The notes: generated by a model from the sequence alone, not told the origin. A stretch of DNA of 64,000 nt from Rhizophagus clarus (GCA_015698045.1 BLAL01000338.1:682001-746000), one strand, 5' to 3'; shown: positions 11,411 through 22,034, counted from the stretch's first letter. Made by a program: numbers and translations.

Positions 11411-11454
11411 TCAGAATAAATTTTACAGACTTTTTTTTCCTGAATTTTAGTAAA

Positions 11455-12454
11455 ATGCCGTTTGCAAATATTCGCATCTCTAAAGGGTCACAAGTTCTTC
11501 ATGGATGGTACATCCATCCTATTCCTTATGAAATGACAATAAAAGAATTCTTTGTAAAGCTTGTATTAACTAAAGAATTATCCTCTGAATGCAGTATTAA
11601 TATAGCAGCTTCTGAAGTAATAGAACGCGTCGAGTTAAGTGAAACACCAGTATCAACTGCGACTCAAATCAGTCCCGAGTGTGGTATTATAGAACTTACA
11701 TCAAGTATAGGTGTGCATATACATTATCAGCTCAAAAATGATACCAGAATGATTCCTGATTTGGTACCACAACAGAACAGCTTTATGATTATGATAAAAT
11801 GCACATAGAACCCAATTGTACTTGCCAATCTTCTCACAGTCAGGGAAACCAAATTGCAAGCAAACATTGCGCGATGATCTTGTTAATTGGGTTTACCTTC
11901 ATAATGGAGGATGGTCTACTCAATCACTCGCTGATACACAAGGAAAGCAGTTTATTGTTAGCCTGGTTGAGACAATTTGGTACATAGACATGTGCAACCA
12001 TGAAAAACTCAAAGAGCGTAGTTATCACATACCCGAGCTTTTCTACGAGTTTTTTGGCCGTGCAGATCCAGAATCATACAAGCAATCCCAAAAATCTTTT
12101 GATGCAAATGAACTCAATATTCATTGCCAAGACCTTGCTCCATATGCTACATCATCATGGATGCTAAGGTCGAATTTTGATTGGCTTCGTGATGCATTTG
12201 ACCATTTCATCATTGCTATTTCGAGTTATGTTGGATTTCTGCAACGCCAGTGTGATATTACTGCTAAAAATCATGCATCAGAAAATCCTGTGCGATCCAT
12301 TGATAAAGCTGTCACAGTTAAAATCCATAAAAAAAATATTTGGGTAGCACCTGTTGACAAAACCAAATATAATCACCTCAAAAACTTGCTCATTGATTTG
12401 CCGTCATGGAAACCAGTCAACATTGAAGAATATCTACCGGCAGATCCAGTATAA
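11455..12454 (+). pseudogene. Transposon accessory ORF, frameshifted
   Basis: The first part starts at the ATG at 11455 (117 codons, stop at 11808). The second part continues in another frame from about 11798 to the stop at 12454. The second part has no convincing start of its own, and the two abut, so one reading frame broken by a small indel near 11795-11810 is the simplest view. The N-terminal piece is a beta-rich-looking 117 residues. The C-terminal piece has a W/Y/F-rich pattern (NWVYLHNGGW, WMLRSNFDWLRDAFDHF). I recognise no domain. It sits between the left TIR and the DDE gene on the same strand, so it may encode a DNA-binding partner or the N-terminal part of the transposase. I could not join it in frame to the downstream ORF through a canonical intron. 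Confidence 0.55.
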
Positions 12455-12532
12455 GTAAATAGAATAGATTAACATCGTTAATGATTGTTAGTATATAATA
12501 ATGAAAAATTTGTATTTTAATGTAGACAAAAA

Positions 12533-15071
12533 ATGCGCTATATTCAGGGGTTATTTCATGCATTTTCCTTCAAAATTGGGGAATACCGATTTAACTCTGG
12601 GAATAACTCCTTTAACGCAATTTCCATATGGAAAATTGACAAACAAGCTGATGAAATGACAACTTTACAAGAGAACTCCCGTATTGCAAGTGAATTGCAA
12701 ACTGAAGCGTCTCGTTATCACACACGAGCAATGCGAATAAATTATCAACGCACCTGTGATCTTCTTCTTCCGAAGGTCAAGTTATCAACACTTCGAACAA
12801 TATATCGAATGTTAACTGGTAACGTTTCTGCGGCTAACACTACAAACGATGCAAAGGTTGATGAACGTGTTAAGCTTGCTTTAGAACTTGGTGATCCAGA
12901 TATTACCATTGATTTACATGAGCATAGAAGCGGTAGATCCAGCAAATATGATACCTTTTGGAAAATTGCAGCTCAGTTTCTTGCAGGAAAAGCAGCAGAT
13001 GTTGTGACTGCTGTAGATGAACGCAGACATGACACAGTCGTGCATCTTGCTACTGCAATCTCAGTGAATTACCTTTTAAATCAGATTAAACGTGAATGCC
13101 TACCGAAAACACCAATTCCTAGTGCACAATGGTTACGATTGCAGTTCTGGCCTAAGAATCTAACGCGACTCAGTAGCTTGCAATTCACTGGTCTACTACC
13201 TCTAAAGTTTATGGTCCAAACACGTCAACTACAAGCTTTTCATCCGGATGTTCACTATGCATCAGCATTGTTTCGATATGAGAAAGAATTTGCCGTTAAG
13301 TTTAGAAAGATCACAAACTTGATTTTTCTAGATGACAAGCATCATTGCAACATTGGAGAACCTGAATTTCCCGTTGCTGCAGTGGAAAGAGGAAAGAAAG
13401 TCATGGTCAGCAAGGACACCACATTTGCAGTTGCAGACTATGACTTCACCAAAACAGGAATTATACCAAGCGTTGCAATGATATGCAACATACCTGAATC
13501 GATAAATGGTGATTTCTACGCAGGAAAGGTACACATTGGGTTAAAAGATCCAATCTTTCAACCTTCCTCGCCTCTCCGACATGCAACAGAACTATACCAT
13601 CTACTTCTTGATGAAGAACTTGTTGACAAGCTAGTACTATGTCTCTATACAGATGGCGGATCAGATTATCATTGTACATACACTTGTGTTCAGCTCTCAT
13701 ATATTTGTCTCTTCATTGCACTGGACCTCGATTATTTTGTTGCTATTCGAACTCCACCACAACATTCATGGAAAAATCCTGTTGAGCAAATCATGTCAAT
13801 TCTAAACCTAGGACTACAGAGCGTTGGTTTGATGCGAACTGAAATGAATGATGATTCAGAGAGGCTAATAAGCAAGTGCGGCACAATAAACGAAATCCGC
13901 AAAAAGGCAGAAGAGAATCCTACCCTGAAGGTAGATCTAAATGCAAGTCTTCAGGCTCCAATTAATTTGGTTCGTAGCGTGTTTGACTGTCAATTTCTTA
14001 AAGATGAGCCCTCAAAACATTTACCGCAGCATCAGAGACCGAAATGGAGAGATTCTGGGAAACGATTCGGCTTGTGGATGACAGTGTTACCAATGAAAAC
14101 CGTACTGCAAAACATATAAAACAAAGGGTAAATAAAAAGTTTGATTGAATAAAAGAAAAAAATACCCGATTAACTTTTTTTACCTTTATTCAAAGCCGCT
14201 TCTACAAAAGTTCTTTGAACATTGTTGTACGGCAAGGCATTACTCGTTTACAATAAAAAAATGTGGCGAACCAGATTGTACCATTTGTCACCCTCCTCGT
14301 TGTTTGCCAGAAGATTTTGATCAATTGCATCGTCTTCCTGATCCACAGCCTGGAGAGGACATGCATTATAAGTCATTTGAAGAGTTGTATGGTAAAGAAA
14401 CAACAGAAGATCACAGACCTTCACTTAAGAATAATAAAACAAAAACGAAAGGAAAAATGAAATTTATAAGAGCAAAACATACAATGCCATTTTGTCCTTC
14501 TGCTGCACGTGCAAAAAATGTTGGCATCACCGTAAATTGCGTTGAATGCGAGAAGCCACGTCTCTTATTCAGTGCGAAGAAACTCACCGAAAAAGATAAG
14601 ACAATACTGCGAAGATTCTTGGATATAATCTTCTATACTTGCGGTATGTCTTTCCATAATACATGTGATCTAGTGATGGCTATCTCCCCAAAACAACATG
14701 ATGATACAGAGAACGATGATGAAGGCGATGATCAAGAAATCATGGATGTAGAAAGTAAGAATGAAAATGAACGAGACGAACCTGAAGACTTAGATAATGA
14801 GGATGAATCTGGTAATGAAAAAAAAGAGCCCGCGGAAGAGCCTGAGAAAGAGGAGGACTCTATTCGCGAAATATTTTCAAGAGTCTTTGTTAATGACTCG
14901 TGGTCCTGTGCATCGCAAGTCGAGAAACCATACTACTCGGCTGGGATCTTTCCAGACATTTGTTTCGAATGCAGAAGTCCAGAAGTTACTAATGTAGCAA
15001 AAGGCGAACACCCACATTGCAGTAGTTGTGGTGGCAATACTATTAATTTGTCAAAGAAACGTCTAAGGTGA
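12533..15071 (+). pseudogene. DDE-type transposase with C-terminal cysteine-rich domain, frameshifted
   Basis: The main ORF is 12533-14119 (528 codons). Candidate catalytic acidic residues are D267/D268 (FLDDKH), D374 (LYTDGGSDYH) and E418 (NPVEQIMSILNLGLQ), with 43 residues between the last two, in a region of alternating hydrophobic stretches as in RNase-H folds. Near 14008-14030 the coding signal moves to another frame, which runs to a donor GTAAAT at 14128. A phase-0 intron (14128-14210, acceptor CTACAAAAG) then joins 14211-15071, which encodes FFEHCC, C-x4-C-x2-C (CGEPDCTIC), CVEC, CGMS, a long acidic linker and a final CxxC...CxxC (CFEC, CSSC). The C-terminal part looks like a zinc-binding domain. 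The frame change is most simply a one-base indel, so this copy is probably inactive. The DDE assignment is inferred from motifs only. Confidence 0.65.
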
Positions 15072-15329
15072 AAGCAGGGTGGTAGTGACAAAGGGAAGCA
15101 TAAAATAGGTTAGGGTTGCCAATGGGTAATTGAACTTTTATTTGTATGTATGCGTTTATAGTCTAATTTCTGTATGTATGCGTTTTTTGTCTGTATATGT
15201 GCGTTTTATTGTCAATTTAAGAAACTGTACAGCACAATGTAACAAAAAATATAAACTGTTTTTATTGGTCAATTATAAAATATAAAAAAAAAAAAAATTT
15301 CAGAATCACAATTTACCGACCTGGCCAGA

Positions 15330-15362
15330 ATATGTAAACCATTTTTACCACTTTGTGTCGCC
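15330..15362 (-). repeat. Right terminal inverted repeat of the 4.47-kb transposon
   Basis: Ends ACCACTTTGTGTCGCC and is followed by TTA. It is the partner of 10894-10926. Confidence 0.85.
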
Positions 15363-15365
15363 TTA

Positions 15366-17090
15366 TTTTGACTTTAATTTTAACTTTTGACCTTTCCAAG
15401 TCAAAATATTTCAACTTTTAGATTTTAATTTCAACTTCATGTATAAGATCATCATTAACTTTAATAATTAATAGTAAAAAAAAAAATATATTGATAATTA
15501 TCTAATTATTTAGGACTGAACTGTAAAATATCAGTTTGATTTGGATTAAAAATTTAGTTCTAGTTCCAGTTTGATTTTCTGATTTAGAATTGAATTAGAA
15601 CTGGACTAGATCTTCAGTTCAGATCTGATTCTTTACTAAAATTGGACTGATCTGACTTATTTAGAACTTTAGGTAAGAAAAGATAGGAAAGGTGTTTTTT
15701 GTTTTTTTTTTTAACTCATTAAGTTATTAACTTTTTTTTTTAATAGTATTATCAAATAAAAAACATGATCAGGCTTTTGAAATTAGGATAAGGGAGAACT
15801 AAAGAAAACGTTATTATTATTTTTTTAAAAAAACTTTTTACTTTTATTTTTATAGGAATACTAGATGAAATATAGATAGTAGATAGGTATTATGCAGATG
15901 GAGTTAACTCTGATGTGCAAATATAAAGCTAATAAAATCAATAACATAACTTAATATTTTGTCATTATTAAAATAATTTGTTAAATATCTTTTATAAAAG
16001 CATTCTGTGCTTTTTATATATTGTGTATTTAAAAAAAAATTATCATTTTTTAAATGATCATATAGGTCCATTGGTATATCAATCATCTTTATTTTACTGG
16101 AAAAAAATTTGTTATAAAAATTTATTATAAAAAGGGTTATTTTTATTTATGCTATTTTATAACTTTATTTCATATAATGGTATACAGCCCATAATTAATA
16201 AAATTTGGTTAATTGAGAATTTTTTCATATATTAATATCTGTCCTATATTAACAATTCATTATATAGTATTCTTTGTTATATTGAGGTTTGCTATAAAGA
16301 GGAATAACTATAAATTTTTAAAAAAAATATTATTTTTTTTAATTAAACAATTTTTAATTTAAATGATTAAAAAAAAAATCAATTAATAATAAAAAAAAAT
16401 CAGTTTTTTAATTTAAATAATCAAGAAAAAAAATTATTTTTATAATTTATAAAAATATATATCATAACTTTATAATTTTAACAAATAATAATAATAAAAT
16501 TATTAATAAATTTATAGTAAAACTAAGTTTACTAATTGTACTTAAAGAGCTTTAATTATTAATTAAAAAAAAAATTACAATTAAAAAAAAATTCAGCATA
16601 CATAATGATTAAAAAAAATTTTAATGATCAATAAAATTAGTCTCAATACAAAAATCTGTAATTTGCTAGTTATATTTAATATAATATGAAAATATCACAG
16701 GAAATTCTAAATTGTAATTTTTATTCCTAAAAATTTGTTCTGTAAAATACAGTACAATATTATATTATATTTTAATATAATATTAGTACTATAAAACTTT
16801 TAGAAAAAAATTGCTAAAAATTATTCCTATATTTTGATAATGATAAAATAATCTTAGCTAATCAATTTTTTAATTAATAAAAAGATTAGTAAAATTATAT
16901 TTCAAAATCTATTTAATTAATAAAATTACTTTTTATATTTGTGAATTACTTTTCAGTAAACATTATAATGATGTTAATTATTATTTTTATTAAATATAAA
17001 CCTTAAAAAAAAAAATTATTATTTTTATTAAAAAAAAATTATTAAAAAATTATTACTTTTTTTTTTAAAAAAAAAAAATTATCATGAAAA
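15366..17090. other. AT-rich non-coding region
   Basis: At 15520-15690 there are CAGTTCAGATCTGATT/ACTGGACT words similar to those at 22770-22850 and 1380-1450. The rest (15700-17090) is A/T low-complexity sequence. A 60-residue minus-strand ORF at 15904-16086 has no recognisable features. Confidence 0.5.
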
Positions 17091-17093
17091 TTA

Positions 17094-17265
17094 GGGTAGT
17101 AACATATATTAGCTAATATTTTTTTACTATAAGTGCTTATCCCCCCATTCTTAAGTATGATATTTTAGTCATATGTAACCAATCATATTTTTTAAAAATT
17201 GTGTAACCTAAGATTTTTGTTTATCCTCCACCCCCTAAAATATTAGCTAATATATGTCACTACCC
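17094..17265. mobile_element. MITE, TIR GGGTAGTRACATATATTAGC, TTA duplication
   Basis: A 172-bp element. The left end reads GGGTAGTAACATATATTAGC and the right end, on the minus strand, GGGTAGTGACATATATTAGC, continuing into CTAATATTTT (about 30 bp with one mismatch). TTA flanks both ends (17091-17093, 17266-17268). A 3-bp TTA duplication with a GGG-starting TIR fits a PIF/Harbinger-derived (Tourist-like) MITE. Confidence 0.8.
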
Positions 17266-17655
17266 TTATTATTATTATTTTTTTTTTTTTAAAAAAAAAT
17301 TATCCTAAAAATTATTATTTTTTTTTAAAAAAAAAAATTATCCTAAAAATTATTATTTTTTTTTAAAAAAAAAAATTATCCTAAAAATTATTATTTTTTT
17401 TTAAAAAAAAAAATTATCCTAAAAATTATTATTTTTTTTAAAAAAAAAAATTATTATAAAAATTATTATTTTTTTTTAAAAAAAAAAATTATCCTAAAAA
17501 TTATTATTTTTTTTTAAAAAAAAAAATTATCCTAAAAATTATTATTTTTTTTTAAAAAAAAAAATTATCCTAAAAATTATTATTTTTTTTAAAAAAAAAA
17601 ATTATTATAAAAAAAAATTATCATAAAAATTATTATTTTTTAAAAAAAATTATTA
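17266..17655. repeat. ~37-bp tandem self-complementary A/T repeat
   Basis: About ten copies of TTATTATTTTTTTTT, AAAAAAAAAAATTATCC and TAAAAA. Each copy is a T-run/A-run palindrome able to fold back. It continues the same repeat present to the left of the MITE at 17020-17090, so the MITE is inserted in the array. Confidence 0.85.
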
Positions 17656-17665
17656 TATAAAAATT

Positions 17666-17895
17666 AGAGATAATTTATACATCACCCCTGCGATATTATC
17701 GCCTCCATTTTGTCACTTGTGTCACACCCCTACTTTTTTCATTTTTTCATATATATTCCAGGGACTTAGAATTTTTTTTGTTGTAAAAAATCTATTTTTT
17801 ACGTCCTGTTAAATGTCACATGTTTTAATTTTAGCCGGCATTACATAATTCTGCCCAGAGGCGATGCATTGCAGGGCGATGTATAAATTTACTCT
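17666..17895. mobile_element. MITE with ~40-bp inverted repeats, TA duplication
   Basis: The left end starts GAGATAATTTATACATCACC and the right end, minus strand, GAGTAAATTTATACATCGCC. The match extends through CCTGC and ATCGCCTC. TA is present on each side. The interior contains TTTGTCAC, ACACCCCTA, TTTTCATT and GCCGGCATTA words that recur at about 51290-51450, 52860-52990 and 53280-53480. Confidence 0.65.
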
Positions 17896-18410
17896 AAAAA
17901 TTATTATTATAAAAAATTATCATAAAAATTATTTTTATTTTTTAAAAAAAACTATTATAAGATTCAAATTTAACTGATGGATACTATTCTGTTAACCTGA
18001 TCAAAAATAGATCAAAGTGTAATCTTAAAAACTTAGTATTTACAGAATATGAAGCAATTAAACTAATCCATTGTTGGTTAATACTTGTATTTGTATATTA
18101 TTCTATATAATTATTATTTATTAACCTTATCATATCAAGTAGTTAAAAAGATTTATCATATTTATTAAAAGAAGTTATAATTATAACAAATATTATTAAA
18201 AGCATCTACTAATCTTAAAATATTAGATCACTACATATTAAGACTAATTTTTTTCCAAACAATAATTTATTTATATTATAAATGCTGAAGAATACTTTTC
18301 AAATTTTTAGTAATTTGGGATTCCTCTATTTTTAGATTTACAATACTATCTTTTATTTAACACACAGGTCGAATGAAAAAAAATCGGAATTTGCTTTATT
18401 TTAATATACT

Positions 18411-18625
18411 CTTGCCGATTTTTATATAATTCTGCCGATTTTTATATAATTCTGCCGATTTTTATATAATTCTGCCGATTTTTATGTAATTCTGCCAATT
18501 TTTATGTAATTCTGCCGATTTTATATAATTCTGCCGATTTTATATAATTCTGCCGATTTTTATATAATTCTGCCTATTTTTATATAATTCTGCCAATTTT
18601 TATATAACTCTGCCAATTTTTCAAT
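18411..18625. repeat. 20-bp tandem repeat TCTGCCGATTTTTATATAAT, 11 copies
   Basis: Eleven head-to-tail copies with few changes. The core GCCGATTTTT occurs inverted as AAAAATCGG near the right end of the same element, so these are probably subterminal binding repeats. Confidence 0.9.
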
Positions 18626-18959
18626 CAAAAATGATCATCTTTAATTGGCTGACTATATAATTACATCATTTGTTTATTGATTTATTGATAATTTTTTTTT
18701 ATTTTTGCTTATTACGTTTCATTTTTTTCCTTCTGCTCATTTACAAATAAAAAAAAGCAACTGTTAGAATGTATTTCTTTAAATAAAAAAACAAACAAAC
18801 AAAAAGTTGGTACACACCACTGAAATACCGTCATCCAAAGAAGCCGTATTTTTTTTTATTTAATCTAAAAAAATGAATTTTTTTTTTATTTAACATAAAA
18901 ATGAATTTTTTTTAATTTAAAAAACAAATTTTTTTTTATTTAATTTTAAAAAAAAATTT

Positions 18960-20330
18960 TTAGCTTTATTGTAAAAATGGCAAGTTTCGTGTTAAAGAAA
19001 CATTCTAATGTTTCTTTCTTTTCTTCATTTTTGTAGAATGCAGCCTTGAAGATTTCAGAAAGGCGAATTGACAATAGGTTTTATTATTAATGATTTTAGA
19101 AATGTACCAATATCTCTTTTTTCTCTCCTTAGATGATGGGCGTAATTAATGTAAATTTCGAAAATTTTCATTTTCAAAACTTTATTTTTTCTTTTTTTTT
19201 TAGGAAACGTTTACTAACGTTTCCATCTTTTTTTTTTGTAGCTTCTGGTCTTCGATTCTTGGATGATGGCCGTGGGCGTAATGAATGTAAGTTTCAAAAT
19301 TTTCGAAACTTTTTTTTTCTTTGTTTTTTTTTAGGAGACGTTTTTACTAACGTTTCCATTTTTTTTTTTGTAGCTTCTGGTCTTCGATTCTTGGACGATG
19401 GCCGTGGGCGTAATGAATGTAAGTTTCGAAATTTTCAAAACTTTTTTTTTCTTTGTTTTTTTTAGGAAACGTTTTACTAACGTTTTCGTCTTTTTTTTTT
19501 GTAGCTTCTGGTCTTCGATTCTTGGACGATGGCTGTGGGCGTAATGAATGTAAGTTTCAAAATTTTCGAAACTTTTTTTTTCTTTATTTTTTTTTAGGAA
19601 ACGTTTTACTAACGTTTCCGTCTTTTTTTTTTGTAGCTTCCAGTCTTCGATTCTTGGACGATGGCCGTGGGCGTAATGAATGTAAGTTTCGAAATTTTCA
19701 AACTTTTTTTTTCTCTGTTTTTTTTAGGAGACGTTTTTACTAACGTTTCCATCTTTTTTTTTAGTAGATTCTGGTCTTCGATTCTTGGACGATGGCTGTG
19801 GGCGTAATGAATATAAGTTTTGAAATTTTCAAACTTTTTTTTTCTCTGTTTTTTTAGGAGACGTTTTTACTAACGTTTCCATCTTTTTTTTTTAGTAGGT
19901 TCTGGTCTTTGATTCTTGGACGATGGCTGTGGGCGTAATGAATGTAAGTTTTGTAAATTTTCGAAACTTTTTTTTCTTTGTTTTTTTTAGGAAACGTTTT
20001 ACTAACGTTTCTATCTTTTTTTTTTTGTAGCTTCTGGTCTTCGATTCTTGGACGATAGCTGTGGGCGTAATGAATGTAAGTTTCAAAATTTTAGAAACTT
20101 TTTTTTCTTTGTTTTTTTTTAGAAGACGTTTTTATTAACGTTTTCATCTTTTTTTTTGTAGCTTCTAGTTTTCGATTCTTGGACGATGGCCGTGGGCGTA
20201 ATGAATGTAAGTTTCGAAATTTTCGAAACTTTATTTTTTCTTTTTTTTTTTAGGAAACGTTTTACTAACGAATCCATCTTTTTTTTGCAGGTTCCGATCA
20301 AATGTTTTTAGTAATTGGGCTTCTTTACAA
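18960..20330 (+). repeat. Tandem 45-nt micro-exon/intron-like array, 8 copies
   Basis: Eight exon-like copies of exactly 45 nt start at 19242, 19374, 19505, 19637, 19768, 19899, 20031 and 20162 (core TTCGATTCTTGGACGATGG, CCGTGGGCGTAATGAAT). The period is 131-132 bp. Seven of eight are followed by GTAAGT (copy 5 has ATAAGT). Every upstream segment ends in T8-10 plus TAG. Each intron-like part contains an earlier T-run ending TTTAG, then a hairpin with stem GGAAACGTT, loop TTACT and stem AACGTTTCC; the loop and 3' stem spell the branch-site consensus TACTAAC. Different leading exons (around 19039-19079, 19134-19150) and a different last exon (20291-20330, after TTTTTTGCAG) bracket the copies, like a real transcript. 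Because 45 is divisible by three, splicing would keep one frame open; two of the three frames have no stop. Whether protein is made is unknown. Confidence 0.7.
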
Positions 20331-20339
20331 GTATGTTTC

Positions 20340-21840
20340 TTTTTATTTCATTTTATTTTTTTTATGATCGATTACATTTCGTTATTTACTAACTTTTCTT
20401 TCATTTTTTCTTTTATCCCCTGTATTTCTTTTCATTTGTTTTCCATTCTTTTCGTCTTCCTTCAATTATTTTTGTATATTCACATTTCTCTTTCATTTCT
20501 TCCTCTTTTTTTTCTTTTTTTTTTACGTTTTTCCTTCTATTTTTTTTTCGGTTATTACGTTTAACCCTCCTTTTCATTTCATCACTTTACATTTGCCCTC
20601 ATTTTTGCTTTATTCCTTTACGTTTCATCTCCTTTTCATTTGTCTCTTTACGTTCCTCCTCTTTTCATTTTATTTTTTATATTTTCCCTCCTTTCATTTC
20701 ACCCTTTACGCTTTCCCCTTCTTTTCATTTCGTTCCTTTCCCTTTTCGTTTCATTTCCTCTTTTTTTTGTTCTTTTACATTTCTTTCCTTTCTTTTTGTT
20801 CCTTTACGTTTCCCCCTTCTTTCTTTTCGTTCCTTTACGTTTCCCTTCTTTTCTTTCCATTTCTTTATGTTTTCCTACTATTCTTTTCATTTATTTTCAC
20901 TTCTCCTCCATTCTTTTCTTTTCACCCACCTTTCGGTTTACTTTGTTTCTTTTGTTTCCTTTTGTTTCTTTTCACTTCTCTTCATTCTTTTCATCTCCCC
21001 TTTAATTCTTTTGTATATTCACATTTCTCTTTCATTTCTTCATGTTTCCTCTATTTTTCTTTTTTTACGTTTTGCCTTCCATTTTTTTCATTCTATTACG
21101 TTTCACTCCTTTTTGTTTCATCACTTTATGTTTCCCCTTCTTTTCGTTTTGTTGATTTGCATTTCCTCCTTTTTTTTTTGTTTTTTTACATTTCTTTCCT
21201 TTCTTTTTGTTCCTTTACATTTCCCTTTCGTTCCTTTACGTTCTTTATGTTTTTCTACTATTTATTTTGTTTATTTTCACTTCCCCCTTCATTCTTTTCT
21301 TTTCACCCACCTTTCGGTTTATTTTGTCTCTTTTGTTTCTTTTTGTTTCTTTTCACTTCTCTTCATTCTTTTCATCTCCCCTTCAATTCTTTTGTATATT
21401 CACATTTTTCTTTCATTTCTTCATGTTTCCTCTATTTTTTCTTTTTTTACGTTTTGCCTTCCATTTTTTTCGTTCTATTACGTTTCACTCTCCTTTTTGT
21501 TTCATCACTTTATGTTTCCCCTTCTTTTCGTTTTGTTCCTTTGCATTTTCTCCTTTTTTTTTGTTCTTCTACATTTCCTTCCTTTCTTTTTGTTCCTTTA
21601 TGTTGCCCCCTCCTTTTTTTCGCTCCTTTATATCTCCCTTCTCTCTTTTTGTTTCTTTATGTTTTCCTACTATTCTTTTTGTTTTTTTTTTATATTACAC
21701 TATCCTTTTTTCTTACATTTCCTTCTTCATTCCTTTCATTTTCTTTACCTTTGTATTCTTTTCATTTTTTTTTGTTTCCCCTTACTTCTTTTCATTTCCC
21801 CCCATTTCTTTTTTTCTTTATTGTTATTCTTATTTTTTAA
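20340..21840 (+). repeat. 1.5-kb polypyrimidine tract with two ~370-bp direct repeats
   Basis: The plus strand is strongly biased to T/C. Words such as CCTTTACGTTTC and TTCATTTC recur. A segment containing TTCACCCACCTTTCGGTTTA begins at about 20931 and again near 21302, with about 370 bp repeated. All three forward frames are open for hundreds of codons because of composition; they are F/S/L-only and not credible proteins. It lies directly downstream of the micro-exon array. Confidence 0.8.
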
Positions 21841-22034
21841 CACATTTCTTTACTTTGATTTATTTTTTTACTTTCATTATAGATTTCTTTTTAATAAATT
21901 CTTATTTTTTAATTACTAATAAAACATGTAAATTTTTAAATTAAACTACTTTGAATAAAATTTTTTGAGAAAAAATAAATTTTTGCATGTGTCGTACTTC
22001 ATAAATATAAATAAAATAAATTTAGCTAATTTGG

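Larger units (their letters stand above)
10894..15362 (+). mobile_element. 4.47-kb TIR transposon with DDE-type and zinc-finger protein, TTA duplication
   Basis: The left end (10894-10926) starts GGCGATACAAAGTGGTAAAA and the right end (15330-15362), on the minus strand, GGCGACACAAAGTGGTAAAA. The match runs 33 bp with 3 mismatches. TTA is duplicated at 10891-10893 and 15363-15365. Inside are an upstream ORF with a frameshift (11455-12454) and a transposase-like gene (12533-15071), both on the plus strand. TTA duplications are typical of PIF/Harbinger, but the DDE protein does not look like a Harbinger nuclease, and no MADF/Myb partner was recognised. I recall related proteins only as uncharacterised ORFs from sponges and cnidarians, from memory and unverified. 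Base composition is richer in GC than the surroundings, consistent with a recent arrival. Confidence 0.85.

Noticed and set aside
11225-11419. 64-codon ORF MTAPLIAIKTSKKYFVDFPF repeats
   Set aside because: It is the 60-bp direct repeat in frame; more likely a cis-acting repeat.
10894-15362. Assignment of the TTA transposon to PIF/Harbinger
   Set aside because: The TTA duplication fits, but the DDE protein and cysteine-rich tail do not resemble Harbinger nuclease, and no Myb-like partner was recognised. Left unassigned.
19133-19743. Two plus-strand ORFs reading SGLRFLDDGRGRNE with FFF-rich stretches between
   Set aside because: The F-rich parts are the intron-like polypyrimidine tracts. The 45-nt parts are reported as exon-like units instead.
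20364-21944. Several overlapping forward ORFs of 66-415 codons
   Set aside because: All are F/S/L/P-rich and arise in all three frames from the polypyrimidine tract; stops are absent because of composition. No splice or domain evidence.
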